A stretch of DNA of 64,000 nucleotides from JAHRAW01 sp965243285 (GTDB lineage: Bacteria > Pseudomonadota > Gammaproteobacteria > Arenicellales > Poriferihabitantaceae): the NCBI GenBank assembly GCA_965243285.1, contig OZ251537.1:1736001-1800000 (forward strand), in the 5' to 3' direction. Positions 1-7,862 of the stretch are shown piece by piece (the first letter of the stretch is position 1; every line of letters begins with the position of its first letter). Both the position numbers and the translations under genes were made by a program. The notes under the pieces are model-generated. The model was not told the DNA's origin. It did no database searches and worked only from the letters and a program-made list of their open reading frames with translations.

Positions 1-841
1 TTTTCAGCGCTGGGGCGTTTATCGCGGCGGTTTTGCTGGCCGAATTCGGCTTGGCGGATGGGGCGGATTTGGTGGATTTTGCCGCGGCGGATTTGGTGGA
101 TTTGGCTGCTGCGGATTTGGCTGCTGCGGATGCGCCCGAGCCGTATTTGGCATGGCCGCATCGCAACGCCACGCCGCTCAGCGCCGACACTTCGCGGGCG
201 AGGCCGAGCATGCCGAGGCAATCGCCGCGATTCGGCGTCGGTTTAAGTTCGATGACATGGTCATCCAACGCCAAATGGGCGCGCACCGAGCCGCCGATGG
301 CGGCGTTATCATCCAACGCCATGAGTCCGGCGGATTCGCCGCTTTCGCCGTCCGTAATCAGCCCCAATTCCGCCGCCGAGCACAGCATGCCCATGGATTC
401 TATGCCGGCGATGCGTCGCGCCGCGATTGTCAGGCCGATATGGGCATGGCTCGAATCAGCAGAGAGCGAATCAGCAGCACCCGAAGCCGCATGATTCGCC
501 CCGCTCATGTCGCCCAGACCCGGCAATTTGGCGCCGAGCAGCGCCACCGGCGCCCGCATGCCCACGGCCACATTGGCGGCGCCGCACACGATGGTGAGCG
601 CGGCGCGTTTGCCCACCTCCACCGTGCACACCTGCAGGCGCGGCGCTTGCGGGTGCGGGCGGCAGTGCGTGATGTGGCCGATGACCAGGCCGGTTTTCGG
701 CCAGGGCGGCGCCGCCGGCAACACCGCTTCGGCTTCCACGCCGCCGCGCGTCAGGCACTCCGCCAGGGCGGGCGCGGCGAAGGTGCGCGCGTCGGGCGGC
801 GCCGCCAGCCACTCGCGCAACCAAGCGGCGCTTACGCGCAT
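1..841 (-). CDS. pheT: Phenylalanyl-tRNA synthetase beta subunit, N-terminal part (runs off left edge)
   Basis: Beta chain of the alpha2-beta2 enzyme that charges tRNA-Phe. The ATG at 839-841 overlaps the end of pheS by 10 bp, so the two are translationally coupled. The protein starts MRVSAAWLREWL and continues with the tRNA-binding (OB-fold, EMAP-like) domain at about residues 40-150. It then has the family motif TPNRGDCLGMLGLAREV near residue 205. From about residue 232 to the window edge it becomes an Ala/Ser/Lys/Thr-rich stretch built on AAAKS and AAAKSTKS units, where other PheT proteins continue into the B3/B4 editing region. I read this as a repeat insertion rather than a broken gene, because the frame stays open to the edge. 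Only about 280 codons are visible, so the downstream catalytic-like core cannot be checked. Confidence 0.9.
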   Translation of the reverse strand, partial: MRVSAAWLREWLAAPPDARTFAAPALAECLTRGGVEAEAVLPAAPPWPKTGLVIGHITHCRPHPQAPRLQVCTVEVGKRAALTIVCGAANVAVGMRAPVALLGAKLPGLGDMSGANHAASGAADSLSADSSHAHIGLTIAARRIAGIESMGMLCSAAELGLITDGESGESAGLMALDDNAAIGGSVRAHLALDDHVIELKPTPNRGDCLGMLGLAREVSALSGVALRCGHAKYGSGASAAAKSAAAKSTKSAAAKSTKSAPSAKPNSASKTAAINAPALK

Positions 842-1869
842 CGTCCAAATTGGCGCAAAAAGGCCAGATCGTTATCGAAAAATAGCCGTAAATCATTCAC
901 CCCGTAGCGCAACATAGCGAAACGCTCGATGCCCAATCCAAACGCATAGCCGGTGAATTTGCGCGGGTCGATGCCGCCGTGTTGCAGCACTTTGGGGTGC
1001 ACCATGCCGCTGCCGAGCACCTCCAGCCAGCCGCTTTGCGCGCATACTCGGCAACCTTTGCCGCGGCAAAATACGCACGCGATATCCACCTCCGCCGAAG
1101 GTTCGGTGAACGGAAAATAGGACGGGCGGAAGCGCAGGCCCAAATCAGTATCGAGAAATTCGCGCACAAAGTGGATGAGAATGCCCTTCAAATCAGCGAA
1201 AGTGAGGTCGCTATCGATAGCCAGCCCCTCCAACTGATGAAACATGGGCGTGTGCGTGAGGTCGGAATCGCAGCGATACACCCGCCCCGGCGCGATCACC
1301 CGCAACGGCGGCGGGTGGCGGCGCATGTGGCGTATCTGCACCGGCGAGGTGTGGGTGCGCAGCACGGTGCGCGCATCGAGGTAGAAGGTGTCGTGCATGG
1401 CGCGCGCCGGATGGTCGGCGGGGATATTCAGCGCCTCGAAATTATGATATTCATCCTCGATTTCCGGCCCCGTGGCGATGGCGAAACCGAGGCGTTCGAA
1501 AATGCCCTGCATACGCTGCAAAGTGCGCGTGATGGGATGGATGCCGCCGGCCTCGGCGCCGCGTCCGGGCTGGGTTACATCGATTTTTTCATCCGCCAAG
1601 CGCGCCGCCATGCCCAACTCATCGAGCGCGCCCTGGCGGGTTTCCAGCCAACCTTGTATCTGCTGCTTGATTTGGTTTACTTTTTGGCCAAATTCCTTGC
1701 GCCGCGCCGCCTCCATGCCGCCGATGGTTTTAAGTTGCGCCGTGATCTCGCCCTTTTTGCCGAGATAGCGCACTTTCAGCGCCTCCAACGCCGCCAGCGA
1801 ATCCGCGTCGTCGATGGATTGCTGCGCCGTGATCAGTAACTCGGCGAGCGGGGGGGATGGATTGGTCAC
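832..1869 (-). CDS. pheS: Phenylalanyl-tRNA synthetase alpha subunit
   Basis: Catalytic alpha subunit of PheRS (class II aminoacyl-tRNA synthetase), 345 residues, close to the usual 327-350. An N-terminal coiled coil (about residues 1-90) is followed by the catalytic domain. Motif 2 is seen as RVIAPGRVYRCDSDLTHTPM with the HQLEG segment. The Phe pocket segment PSYFPFTEPSAEVD is present, as is motif 3 GYAFGLGIERFAMLRYG. A CxxC...CxxC-like cluster (VFCRGKGCRVCAQSGW) is present, as in many bacterial PheS. The start is a GTG at 1867-1869, where the family's conserved N-terminus begins. It ends 10 bp inside pheT. In most relatives pheS directly follows rplT, but here two extra genes (RDD protein, GIY-YIG protein) lie between. 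Confidence 0.97.
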   Translation of the reverse strand: MTNPSPPLAELLITAQQSIDDADSLAALEALKVRYLGKKGEITAQLKTIGGMEAARRKEFGQKVNQIKQQIQGWLETRQGALDELGMAARLADEKIDVTQPGRGAEAGGIHPITRTLQRMQGIFERLGFAIATGPEIEDEYHNFEALNIPADHPARAMHDTFYLDARTVLRTHTSPVQIRHMRRHPPPLRVIAPGRVYRCDSDLTHTPMFHQLEGLAIDSDLTFADLKGILIHFVREFLDTDLGLRFRPSYFPFTEPSAEVDIACVFCRGKGCRVCAQSGWLEVLGSGMVHPKVLQHGGIDPRKFTGYAFGLGIERFAMLRYGVNDLRLFFDNDLAFLRQFGRCA

Positions 1870-1907
1870 GGTGAACGGTTACCACGGGGCGTATGACGGC
1901 GACACTA

Positions 1908-2630
1908 TTATTCTTCAGATTGCGATTCTAAAGCCGCTTTGTCCGCACGCAGTTGATTCAGCGTCTTGCCGTTATATTTCCAATAATCTGTCCCCGGATA
2001 ATCTTTATAATGCCCCCGTTCTGCCATAATTTCCTTCGCTGCGCCCGACAGCGTGCATATCTTCCCACGAAATTGAATTTGAGAATACGCCTTGTTAGGG
2101 GCATCTTCAAGCACTTCGGCAGTAAGAGCAGCGTCCATGGCGAACACTATTTCTGAACCGACTTCAATCCCAACATGAGAGAATTTAAAAATAGGATGTC
2201 TTTCTCTTTTTTCCTTATTTTCGTTTTCCCGATCACGCGATCGTTTCTGCGCATCTATATCAACTTCGTTCACCTCTGATTGAGAACTATCATCGATAAG
2301 GTCGGAGAGAACAACATGTTCACCCCCGGTTAAATTCATTGCCGCAACAACACTATCTTCATGCACGCTAAAAAATTCTCTGCGGGGATTTTCCCGACAA
2401 TTTTTGAATGCGTCAAACAGTCCGCTCTCTATTTTTTCCGGGTCAGCGACTGACACCGCATGATACAAATCAAAGGGGACTGGCACGCCAGTGGTATACA
2501 GATGGCCAATGTGCTGCTGTAACGCTTTTTCCGGCCCATTCGCATCGACAGTTTTTGCATCAACCCGTCCGATTTTTACCAACCCCTGCATTTCTGGATT
2601 GGTCAAGCAATAAACGATTCCTTTTGACAT
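1908..2630 (-). CDS. GIY-YIG (T5orf172/Mug113-like) nuclease-family protein with C-terminal RAMA-like domain
   Basis: 240 residues. The N-terminus GIVYCLTNPEMQGLVKIGRV matches the T5orf172 branch of the GIY-YIG fold (a 'Y.L.NP...LVKIG' signature), so a DNA-binding or nicking role is likely. A highly charged linker (about residues 125-145, RDRENENKEKRERH) follows. The C-terminal 90 residues contain a GKICTLSGAAKEIM...YPGTDYWKYNGKTLNQLR pattern. It resembles the RAMA (adenine-methylase-associated) domain, which is found in restriction and phage-associated proteins; this second assignment is tentative. A good ribosome site (GGAGAG) lies just upstream of the ATG. The gene is visibly AT-richer than its neighbours and sits between RDD and pheS inside a translation operon. 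These points suggest it was acquired horizontally. The substrate is unknown. Confidence 0.75.
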   Translation of the reverse strand: MSKGIVYCLTNPEMQGLVKIGRVDAKTVDANGPEKALQQHIGHLYTTGVPVPFDLYHAVSVADPEKIESGLFDAFKNCRENPRREFFSVHEDSVVAAMNLTGGEHVVLSDLIDDSSQSEVNEVDIDAQKRSRDRENENKEKRERHPIFKFSHVGIEVGSEIVFAMDAALTAEVLEDAPNKAYSQIQFRGKICTLSGAAKEIMAERGHYKDYPGTDYWKYNGKTLNQLRADKAALESQSEE

Positions 2631-2691
2631 TAATAGTTCTCTCCAGTTGAAGGTTGGACGATTGGGTGAAAAATCAGCATCGACACCGCCA

Positions 2692-3222
2692 TCATTCCCC
2701 AGATTGAAATTTCACTTTTTCGGGGTGTTTTTTGCGAATTACTGCCGTGCCGGCGAGTTTGTCATGCCAGCCTTGTTTTTTTGCATCTACGGCGATCCAC
2801 AAAAATCCGAGGCCTAAAAAAACCGTCGAGGGAATGTAGGCGAAATATCTACCCACGCATTGTCCGGTGGATGGGGGTTGGCCCGTTTTGGCATCCACTA
2901 TTTTGGCGGAAATCGCCATTTTGCCCGGCGTGGCTTGGCGGTGAATCCAAAACAGAATGACCGCCAAGGCCGGAAACACCCAAGAAACCAAAAAATCTAG
3001 GTGGCCGGCAAACCATTCTTCGGATTGCCAATAATCGCCAAACCAATAATCGCCACCGTAAATAACGAACAATATTGACAAGGTGACAATCAACAACAAC
3101 AAAGTGTCGATGATATATGCCCATAACCTCACCCAAAACCCGGCGTACTCGAATTCATCGCTCACGCATTCAGGTTCGGCGCTGTTGCTCGCGCCGGCAG
3201 CAGATTCACGCGTCCATGCCAT
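2692..3222 (-). CDS. RDD-family integral membrane protein
   Basis: 176 residues. The RDD signature is present: Arg in GFWVRLWAYIIDTLLLLIV (first helix, with the Asp pair region around residues 30-45), and ATPGKMAISAKIVDAKTGQ. The last part, HDKLAGTAVIRKK, is the typical ending of this family. At least three hydrophobic segments are seen (about residues 33-55, 72-95 and 128-148). The function of RDD proteins is poorly known; some are linked to ion exchange or envelope stress. A GAGGAA ribosome site lies 7 bp before ATG 3220-3222. It follows rplT by 48 bp on the same strand, so it is probably co-transcribed with the ribosomal genes. Confidence 0.85.
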   Translation of the reverse strand: MAWTRESAAGASNSAEPECVSDEFEYAGFWVRLWAYIIDTLLLLIVTLSILFVIYGGDYWFGDYWQSEEWFAGHLDFLVSWVFPALAVILFWIHRQATPGKMAISAKIVDAKTGQPPSTGQCVGRYFAYIPSTVFLGLGFLWIAVDAKKQGWHDKLAGTAVIRKKHPEKVKFQSGE

Positions 3223-3270
3223 GGATAAATTCCTCGTTATGGGCGAGGTAGCGCTACGCCCGCCCGGCCA

Positions 3271-3630
3271 TCACCCCGCCAGCGCCGCTTTGGCGCGTTC
3301 GGCCAGGACGGTGAAGGCGGGTTTGTCGTTTACCGCTAATTCGGCGAGGATTTTTCGGTCGAGGGTGATGTGGGCTTTGCCCAAGCCGCAGATTAGGCGG
3401 CTGTAGTTCATGCCGTTTTCGTGGGCCGCGGCGTTGATTCTCACCACCCACAGGGCGCGGAATTGGCGCTTGCGCTGGCGGCGGTCGCGGTAGGCGTATT
3501 GCCCGGCGCGGTCTACCGCTTGTTTGGCGACTTTGAAGGTGCGGCTGCGGGCGCCGCGATAGCCGCGGGCTTGCTTTAGGACTTTTTTGTGGCGTGCGCG
3601 GGCGACAACGCTTCTTTTTACGCGTGGCAT
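3271..3630 (-). CDS. rplT: 50S ribosomal protein L20
   Basis: 119 residues, the standard L20 length, starting MPRVKRSVVARARHKKVLKQ. This basic N-terminal extension threads into 23S rRNA. The middle part RDRRQRKRQFRALWVVRINAA is highly conserved. L20 is an early assembly protein of the 50S subunit and in enterobacteria represses its own operon. A GGAG ribosome site precedes the ATG. It lies 12 bp after rpmI, in the canonical infC-rpmI-rplT order. Confidence 0.98.
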   Translation of the reverse strand: MPRVKRSVVARARHKKVLKQARGYRGARSRTFKVAKQAVDRAGQYAYRDRRQRKRQFRALWVVRINAAAHENGMNYSRLICGLGKAHITLDRKILAELAVNDKPAFTVLAERAKAALAG

Positions 3631-3642
3631 GGGTGGTCTCCT

Positions 3643-3840
3643 TTAACTGTACGGTAGTAGTTTTTTGATGGCCGCATGGTCGGCCGGCTTGACCAAATCA
3701 CTGGCGCGCAGGTGTCTTTTGCGCTTGGTGGATTTTTTGGTGAGGATGTGATTCAGATGCGAGTGGGCGCGTTTGAATTTTCCCGTGGCGGTGCGCGTGA
3801 AGCGTTTGGCGGCGCCGCGATTGGTTTTCATTTTCGGCAT
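3643..3840 (-). CDS. rpmI: 50S ribosomal protein L35
   Basis: 65 residues, the normal size for L35, with the family start MPKMKTNRGAAKRFTRTATG and the basic HLNHILTKKSTKRKRHLR region. It is a small basic protein bound to 23S rRNA. A GGAG ribosome site lies 6 bp before the ATG. It is the first ribosomal gene after infC. A leader of 250 bp separates the two, and rplT follows after 12 bp. Confidence 0.98.
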   Translation of the reverse strand: MPKMKTNRGAAKRFTRTATGKFKRAHSHLNHILTKKSTKRKRHLRASDLVKPADHAAIKKLLPYS

Positions 3841-4090
3841 TTTAATCTCCAGTATTGGGTTATCGCCAGCACTTAAAACGGCGGCGTTGATTTAAATTAA
3901 CCGGGCGCAGTTCTGGATTGGACTGCGGCCAGTCTTCTAGTATTCGCCGATGAATAGGCGAGGCAACACGCTAAAAATACAGCAACATAAAACCCATAAA
4001 ACGGGCTAATTACCCTTAAAACTGACGCGAAACAGGTGAATCAGGTTAAATTAGCGGCTGATGCAACATACATGTTAATGCACCGCGCCG
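3841..4090 (-). promoter_or_regulatory. 250-bp leader between infC and rpmI, possible L20-type control region
   Basis: No open frame here looks like a gene. In relatives the equivalent gap holds the translational operator through which L20 controls rpmI-rplT. Small hairpins are visible: GACTG/CAGTC around 3921-3934 and TATTC/GAATA around 3941-3956. I cannot show the long-range pseudoknot of the E. coli operator by eye, so the role is inferred from position only. Confidence 0.3.
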
Positions 4091-4612
4091 TTAGCGCTTG
4101 GCTTTCGGCCCCAGCACCATCACCATCTGCCGCCCTTCCATCAAGGGGATTTGTTCCACCGAGGCGATTTCGGCCAGGTCGTTTTCGACCTTTTTCAGCA
4201 ATTCCAAGCCCAATTCGCGGTGCGCCATTTCGCGCCCGCGAAAACGCAAGGTCACCTTGGTTTTGTTGTCGGCTTCGAGAAAACGCGTCAGGTTGCGTAG
4301 TTTGATGGCGTAATCTCCGCTACCGGTGTTAGGGCGGAATTTGACTTCCTTCATGGTGGTTTGCTTCTGCTTTTTTTTCGCCTCTTGACGCTTTTTGCTG
4401 GCGTTATACAGAAACTTGCCGTAATCCATCACCCGACACACCGGCGGCTCGGCGTGGGGCGAAATCTCCACCAAATCGCAACCGACTTGCTGCGCGGTTT
4501 CCAACGCTTGCGCCAGTGGCAGTATGCCCAGTTGGTCGCCGTCGACCCCAATCACGCGAATCGGATCACTGGTGATGCGATTGTTGATGCGCTGCTGTTT
4601 TAGTTTGGCTAT
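4091..4612 (-). CDS. infC: Translation initiation factor IF-3, starting at an AUA codon
   Basis: 173 residues. The N-domain core is IGVDGDQLGILPLAQALETA, the linker is Lys-rich (SKKRQEAKKKQKQ), and the C-domain contains VKFRPNTGSGDYAIKL...VTLRFRGREM. IF-3 proofreads start codons and keeps 30S subunits free. In this frame the nearest upstream stop is at 4616-4618. No ATG, GTG or TTG lies between it and a GTG at 4553-4555, which would delete the conserved QRINNRI segment. The only start that keeps the family N-terminus (AKLKQQRINNRIT) is ATA at 4610-4612. It has a TGAGGA ribosome site 7 nt upstream. A rare start codon in infC is a known autoregulation device (AUU in E. coli). The gene follows thrS by 128 bp. 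Confidence 0.93.
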   Translation of the reverse strand: MAKLKQQRINNRITSDPIRVIGVDGDQLGILPLAQALETAQQVGCDLVEISPHAEPPVCRVMDYGKFLYNASKKRQEAKKKQKQTTMKEVKFRPNTGSGDYAIKLRNLTRFLEADNKTKVTLRFRGREMAHRELGLELLKKVENDLAEIASVEQIPLMEGRQMVMVLGPKAKR

Positions 4613-4659
4613 CGCTCAGTCCTCAAGAGTGGTTGGCGGCCGGGCCGGCGGCTTGGGGG

Positions 4660-4700
4660 GATTATAATGCCGATTGCAGGCGCGATTATAATGCCGTCGC
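4660..4700 (-). promoter_or_regulatory. Possible internal promoter(s) before infC
   Basis: Two copies of the self-complementary octamer ATTATAAT, each with flanking GATTATAATGCC, occur 24 bp apart in the thrS-infC gap. Read on the minus strand, either gives a perfect TATAAT -10 box. The -35 boxes are poor (TTATAA lies 18-19 bp before the second). An infC promoter between thrS and infC is known in enterobacteria, so this is plausible but unproven. Confidence 0.4.
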
Positions 4701-4740
4701 GTGCGACTCGCGATTTTACAATCATGCCCACCCATCAGAA

Positions 4741-6705
4741 TCATAAATGCTGCTCTTCAAAACAACCGCCGCCAGCGGAACCACGCCCCCGCTGCTCGAT
4801 ACGCTGGGTTAAATGTTGGGCGAATTGCGCCACCGCCATGGCGCCTAAATCGCGGCCATCTCGGGTGCGCACGGATACTGCGTCGGTCTGCATTTCACGC
4901 TCGCCGGCGACCAATATATACGGCACTCGCCGCCCAATATGGGCGCGGATTTTATAGCCAACCTTCTCATTCCTCAAGTCGGATTCTATGCGGAAACCTT
5001 GTTTTTTCAAGGTTTTTTCGACTTTTTCCACATAGGCGGCGCTGCGGTCGGTGATATTCATCAACACGCCCTGCACCGGCGCCAGCCACGGCGGAAAGCG
5101 CCCTTCGTAATGCTCGATTAAAATGCCGATGAAGCGCTCGAATGAGCCCAGCAAGGCGCGATGCAACATCACCGGCGTCTGCTTTGTGCCGTGTTCGTCC
5201 ACATATTGCGCATCCAGCCGCCCGGGCATGGAAAAATCCACCTGCATGGTGCCGCACTGCCACACCCGACCGATGACATCGCGCAGCGAAAACTCGATTT
5301 TGGGGCCGTAAAACGCCCCTTCGCCGGGCAATTCTTCCCATTCCAGCCCGCCGGCGCGCAACGCGTGCGCCAAGGCGGCTTCGGATTTATCCCAATCCGC
5401 ATCCGAGCCGACACGATTAGGCGGGCGTAGCGCCAAGCGATAAATCACTTGAGTGAAGCCCAAATCTCGATACACGGCGTGCAGAAAATCGATGAAGGCC
5501 GCCACCTCGCTCTGAATTTGCGCCTCGGTGCAAAAAATGTGGCCATCGTCTTGCACGAAGCCGCGCACCCGCATCAGCCCGTGCAGGGCGCCGGATAATT
5601 CATTGCGATGGCAACTGCCGAATTCCGCCAACCGCAAGGGTAAATCGCGATAACTTTTCAGCCCCTGATTGAACACTTGTACATGGCACGGGCAGTTCAT
5701 GGGCTTTAGGGCGAATTGCCGCCCTTCGGATTCCACCGCAAACATGTCGGCGGCGAATTTATCGGCGTGCCCGGAGCGCTTCCACAGCGAAAAATCCACC
5801 ACCGCCGGGGTGTTGATTTCGCGGTAATTTCGCCGTTGCTGCTCGGCGCGCATATAGCGCTGCAAGATTTGATACAGCGTCCAGCCGGGGGGGTGCCAAA
5901 ACACCATGCCCGGCGCTTCTTCTTGCATGTGGAATAAATCCATCTGCCGGGCCACCTTGCGGTGGTCGCGGCGCTGCGCTTCATCGAGCTGTAAAAGGTG
6001 CGCCTCGAGTTGCTTTTTATCGGCCCAGGCGGTGCCGTAGATGCGTTGCAACATGGGGTTGCGATTGTCGCCGCGCCAATACGCGCCCGATACTCGCAGC
6101 AACTTGAAAAATCGGCAAAAGGACATATTCGGCACATGCGGGCCGCGGCACATGTCGATATATTCGCGGTGATGGTACAGCCCCGGACGCGCCTGGCGCG
6201 GGATGTCCTCCTCGAGAATTTTCAGCTTATAGGGCTCATCGCGCTGCGTGAAAGTTTGGTGCGCTTGGCTCCAGGAAACGCTGTGCTTGACCACCGCATA
6301 CCCGCTGTGCGCTAATTCCGCCATGCGCGCTTCTAAATCGGCCAAATCTTGCTCGGTGATGCGGTGTTCTAAATCGATATCGTAATAAAACCCGTGCTCG
6401 ATGACCGGGCCGATGGCCATTTTGCTCAGCGGCCACAATTGCTTGATGGCGTGGCCGAGCAGGTGCGCGCAAGAGTGGCGAATCACCTCAAGCCCAGCGG
6501 CGTCGCGCGGCGTTAGGATGGCTAAAGTGCTGTCTTCATCGAGGGAATCGCAGGTATCCATCAGCTTGCCATCGGTCGGCGCGCCGACGCGCCCGGCCAC
6601 GGCTGCGCGGGCTAGCCCGGGGCCGATGTCGGCGGCGACGTCGGCGATGCGCACTGGCTGCGCGAAGCGGCGCTTAGAGCCGTCTGGAAGGGTGATTTCA
6701 GGCAT
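4741..6705 (-). CDS. thrS: Threonyl-tRNA synthetase
   Basis: 654 residues from ATG 6703-6705, where the family start MPEITLPDGSKRRF begins. The frame is open further upstream, but that part overlaps the terminator and tRNA-Val and is not coding. Domains in order are the N-terminal TGS domain (1-60), the editing domain with HSCAHLLGHAIKQLWP (zinc-ligand-like His pair), the class II catalytic core and the C-terminal anticodon-binding domain. The core carries MNCPCHVQVFNQ, FGSCHRNELSGALHGLMRVRGF and the motif 3 region ending LLGSFERFIGILIEHYEG. The anticodon domain begins about residue 540. It charges tRNA-Thr and hydrolyses Ser-tRNA-Thr. It heads the thrS-infC-rpmI-rplT group. Confidence 0.97.
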   Translation of the reverse strand: MPEITLPDGSKRRFAQPVRIADVAADIGPGLARAAVAGRVGAPTDGKLMDTCDSLDEDSTLAILTPRDAAGLEVIRHSCAHLLGHAIKQLWPLSKMAIGPVIEHGFYYDIDLEHRITEQDLADLEARMAELAHSGYAVVKHSVSWSQAHQTFTQRDEPYKLKILEEDIPRQARPGLYHHREYIDMCRGPHVPNMSFCRFFKLLRVSGAYWRGDNRNPMLQRIYGTAWADKKQLEAHLLQLDEAQRRDHRKVARQMDLFHMQEEAPGMVFWHPPGWTLYQILQRYMRAEQQRRNYREINTPAVVDFSLWKRSGHADKFAADMFAVESEGRQFALKPMNCPCHVQVFNQGLKSYRDLPLRLAEFGSCHRNELSGALHGLMRVRGFVQDDGHIFCTEAQIQSEVAAFIDFLHAVYRDLGFTQVIYRLALRPPNRVGSDADWDKSEAALAHALRAGGLEWEELPGEGAFYGPKIEFSLRDVIGRVWQCGTMQVDFSMPGRLDAQYVDEHGTKQTPVMLHRALLGSFERFIGILIEHYEGRFPPWLAPVQGVLMNITDRSAAYVEKVEKTLKKQGFRIESDLRNEKVGYKIRAHIGRRVPYILVAGEREMQTDAVSVRTRDGRDLGAMAVAQFAQHLTQRIEQRGRGSAGGGCFEEQHL

Positions 6706-6766
6706 GGTGGCGAGGCGGCCGCCTAAGCAAAAAAAACGACTGCGCCACGCGCAATCTCGATATAAG

Positions 6767-6799
6767 GAAAAAATGAATGCGTCGGCTGAAGCGCCGACG
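6767..6799 (-). terminator. Rho-independent terminator after tRNA-Val
   Basis: Read on the minus strand, a 7-bp perfect stem CGTCGGC/GCCGACG with a 6-nt loop is followed within a few bases by a run of six T. It lies between tRNA-Val and thrS and would end the tRNA transcript. Confidence 0.75.
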
Positions 6800-6810
6800 A
6801 TGGGCAAAAA

Positions 6811-6887
6811 TGGTAGGCACGAGTGGATTCGAACCACCGACCCCCACCATGTCAAGGTGGTGCTCTAACCAACTGAGCTACGCGCCT
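6811..6887 (-). tRNA. tRNA-Val (anticodon GAC)
   Basis: 77 nt with an encoded CCA end. The acceptor stem AGGCGCG pairs with CGTGCCT (one G-U). The D-arm is GCTCAGTTGGTTAGAGC. The anticodon stem CCACC/GGTGG encloses loop TTGACAT, giving anticodon GAC. The T-loop TTCGAAT lies on a GGTGG/CCACT stem. Its own promoter and terminator flank it, so it is a single-gene unit upstream of thrS. Confidence 0.97.
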
Positions 6888-6899
6888 GCCGAGGGTCGC

Positions 6900-6928
6900 A
6901 GTGTACACAAGCCGCGACCGCGATTCAA
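6900..6928 (-). promoter_or_regulatory. Sigma-70 promoter of tRNA-Val
   Basis: On the minus strand, TTGAAT (6923-6928), a 17-bp spacer and TACACT (6900-6905) lie just before the tRNA. The GC-rich discriminator GCGACCC after the -10 box is typical of stable-RNA promoters under stringent control. Confidence 0.75.
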
Positions 6929-7862
6929 TCACGCCGCTGCGTTGTCGGGCGCGCATTTTATCACTAGGGAGTCATTAATTAATCCGCCATTGATTGTCGC
7001 TGGCGATGGCGACATTAATGTAAGGGCGTCGCAGTGCGTTGAATTGCCGTCGCAAACCTGCTATGGTTGCCCGGTCTGTTGATTGGTCGGGTGGGGTTAT
7101 CGATTTGCCCGCTATCGTTGCACCCGGGCGCTATGGCGCGCGGATGCATATCAGCCCCGACCGCCGCCGTGAGCAAATCACATTCGCGAAATCGCAGGCA
7201 CAGCGATGGCCGCTTGGCCATCATCGTTGGGCGAAGGCGCCCAGCAGCGAGAGATTAGGGTTGCGTGCTTTGGCTCTTTAATGCCGCCACGCAACTGGAG
7301 TTGAAGACGACAGAACCTACATTGAGTTTTAGTCGACGCGGCATGCGCATAAAGCGGCAGGCGCATATAAGCGTTGGGCGCAATATTGGCGTCCGGCGCC
7401 ACACCGCCGACCAAAAACTCGTTTTTCGGCCAGCGCTTATCCCGCCCAATGGCTTATGTCTCCTAAATTAATGCTGAATCAACCGCAATTTGATGGCGGC
7501 GCGACTCACCTATGTCGCCCGGCGCAGATTCGCGTTTGATTTCGACATGATTTCGGCGCCGCCATTGCCTGGACTGCCATTGCGTGCGCTGCCGTTGCCT
7601 GGCGTGGTGAAATTCACCCACACCCGCCCTATTGCTGGTTCCTGCCCGGCCTGATATTTTTCGGCCAACCCGATTCCCATCCTAATAAGTTGTTTGCGGC
7701 CGGCGAAATCCGCCCCGGTCGCGCTCCTCTCCTGCTGCGCCAGCCTGAAATTAACGCGTCGCGTAAGGTCTTAATTTGGCCGGCGCGCAAAACACGGCGC
7801 CGCTGGCTGCGCTGGTCGCACCGACCAGTCTAGAGCCGCTATCGGCGCATGAGGAGAACTCC
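6929..7862 (+). other. Long gene-free region upstream of rne (possible 5' leader)
   Basis: About 930 bp with no credible gene on either strand; the short frames here lack any family resemblance. RNase E genes commonly have a long 5' leader through which the enzyme destabilises its own mRNA, and this gap could hold such a leader. I could not identify the promoter or the regulatory hairpins by eye. Confidence 0.3.

Noticed and set aside
471..917. Overlapping frames at the pheT start on both strands
   Set aside because: The true pheT frame from ATG 839-841 shows clear tRNA-binding-domain sequence; the others are frame-shifted readings.
6706..6855. 50-residue N-terminal extension of thrS
   Set aside because: It runs through the tRNA-Val terminator and into the tRNA itself, and ThrRS family members begin at MPEITLPDG.
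7001..7130. Possible extra tRNA in the rne upstream region (GGTTGCCCGG... segment)
   Set aside because: No consistent acceptor, D-, anticodon and T-arm pairing could be folded by eye.
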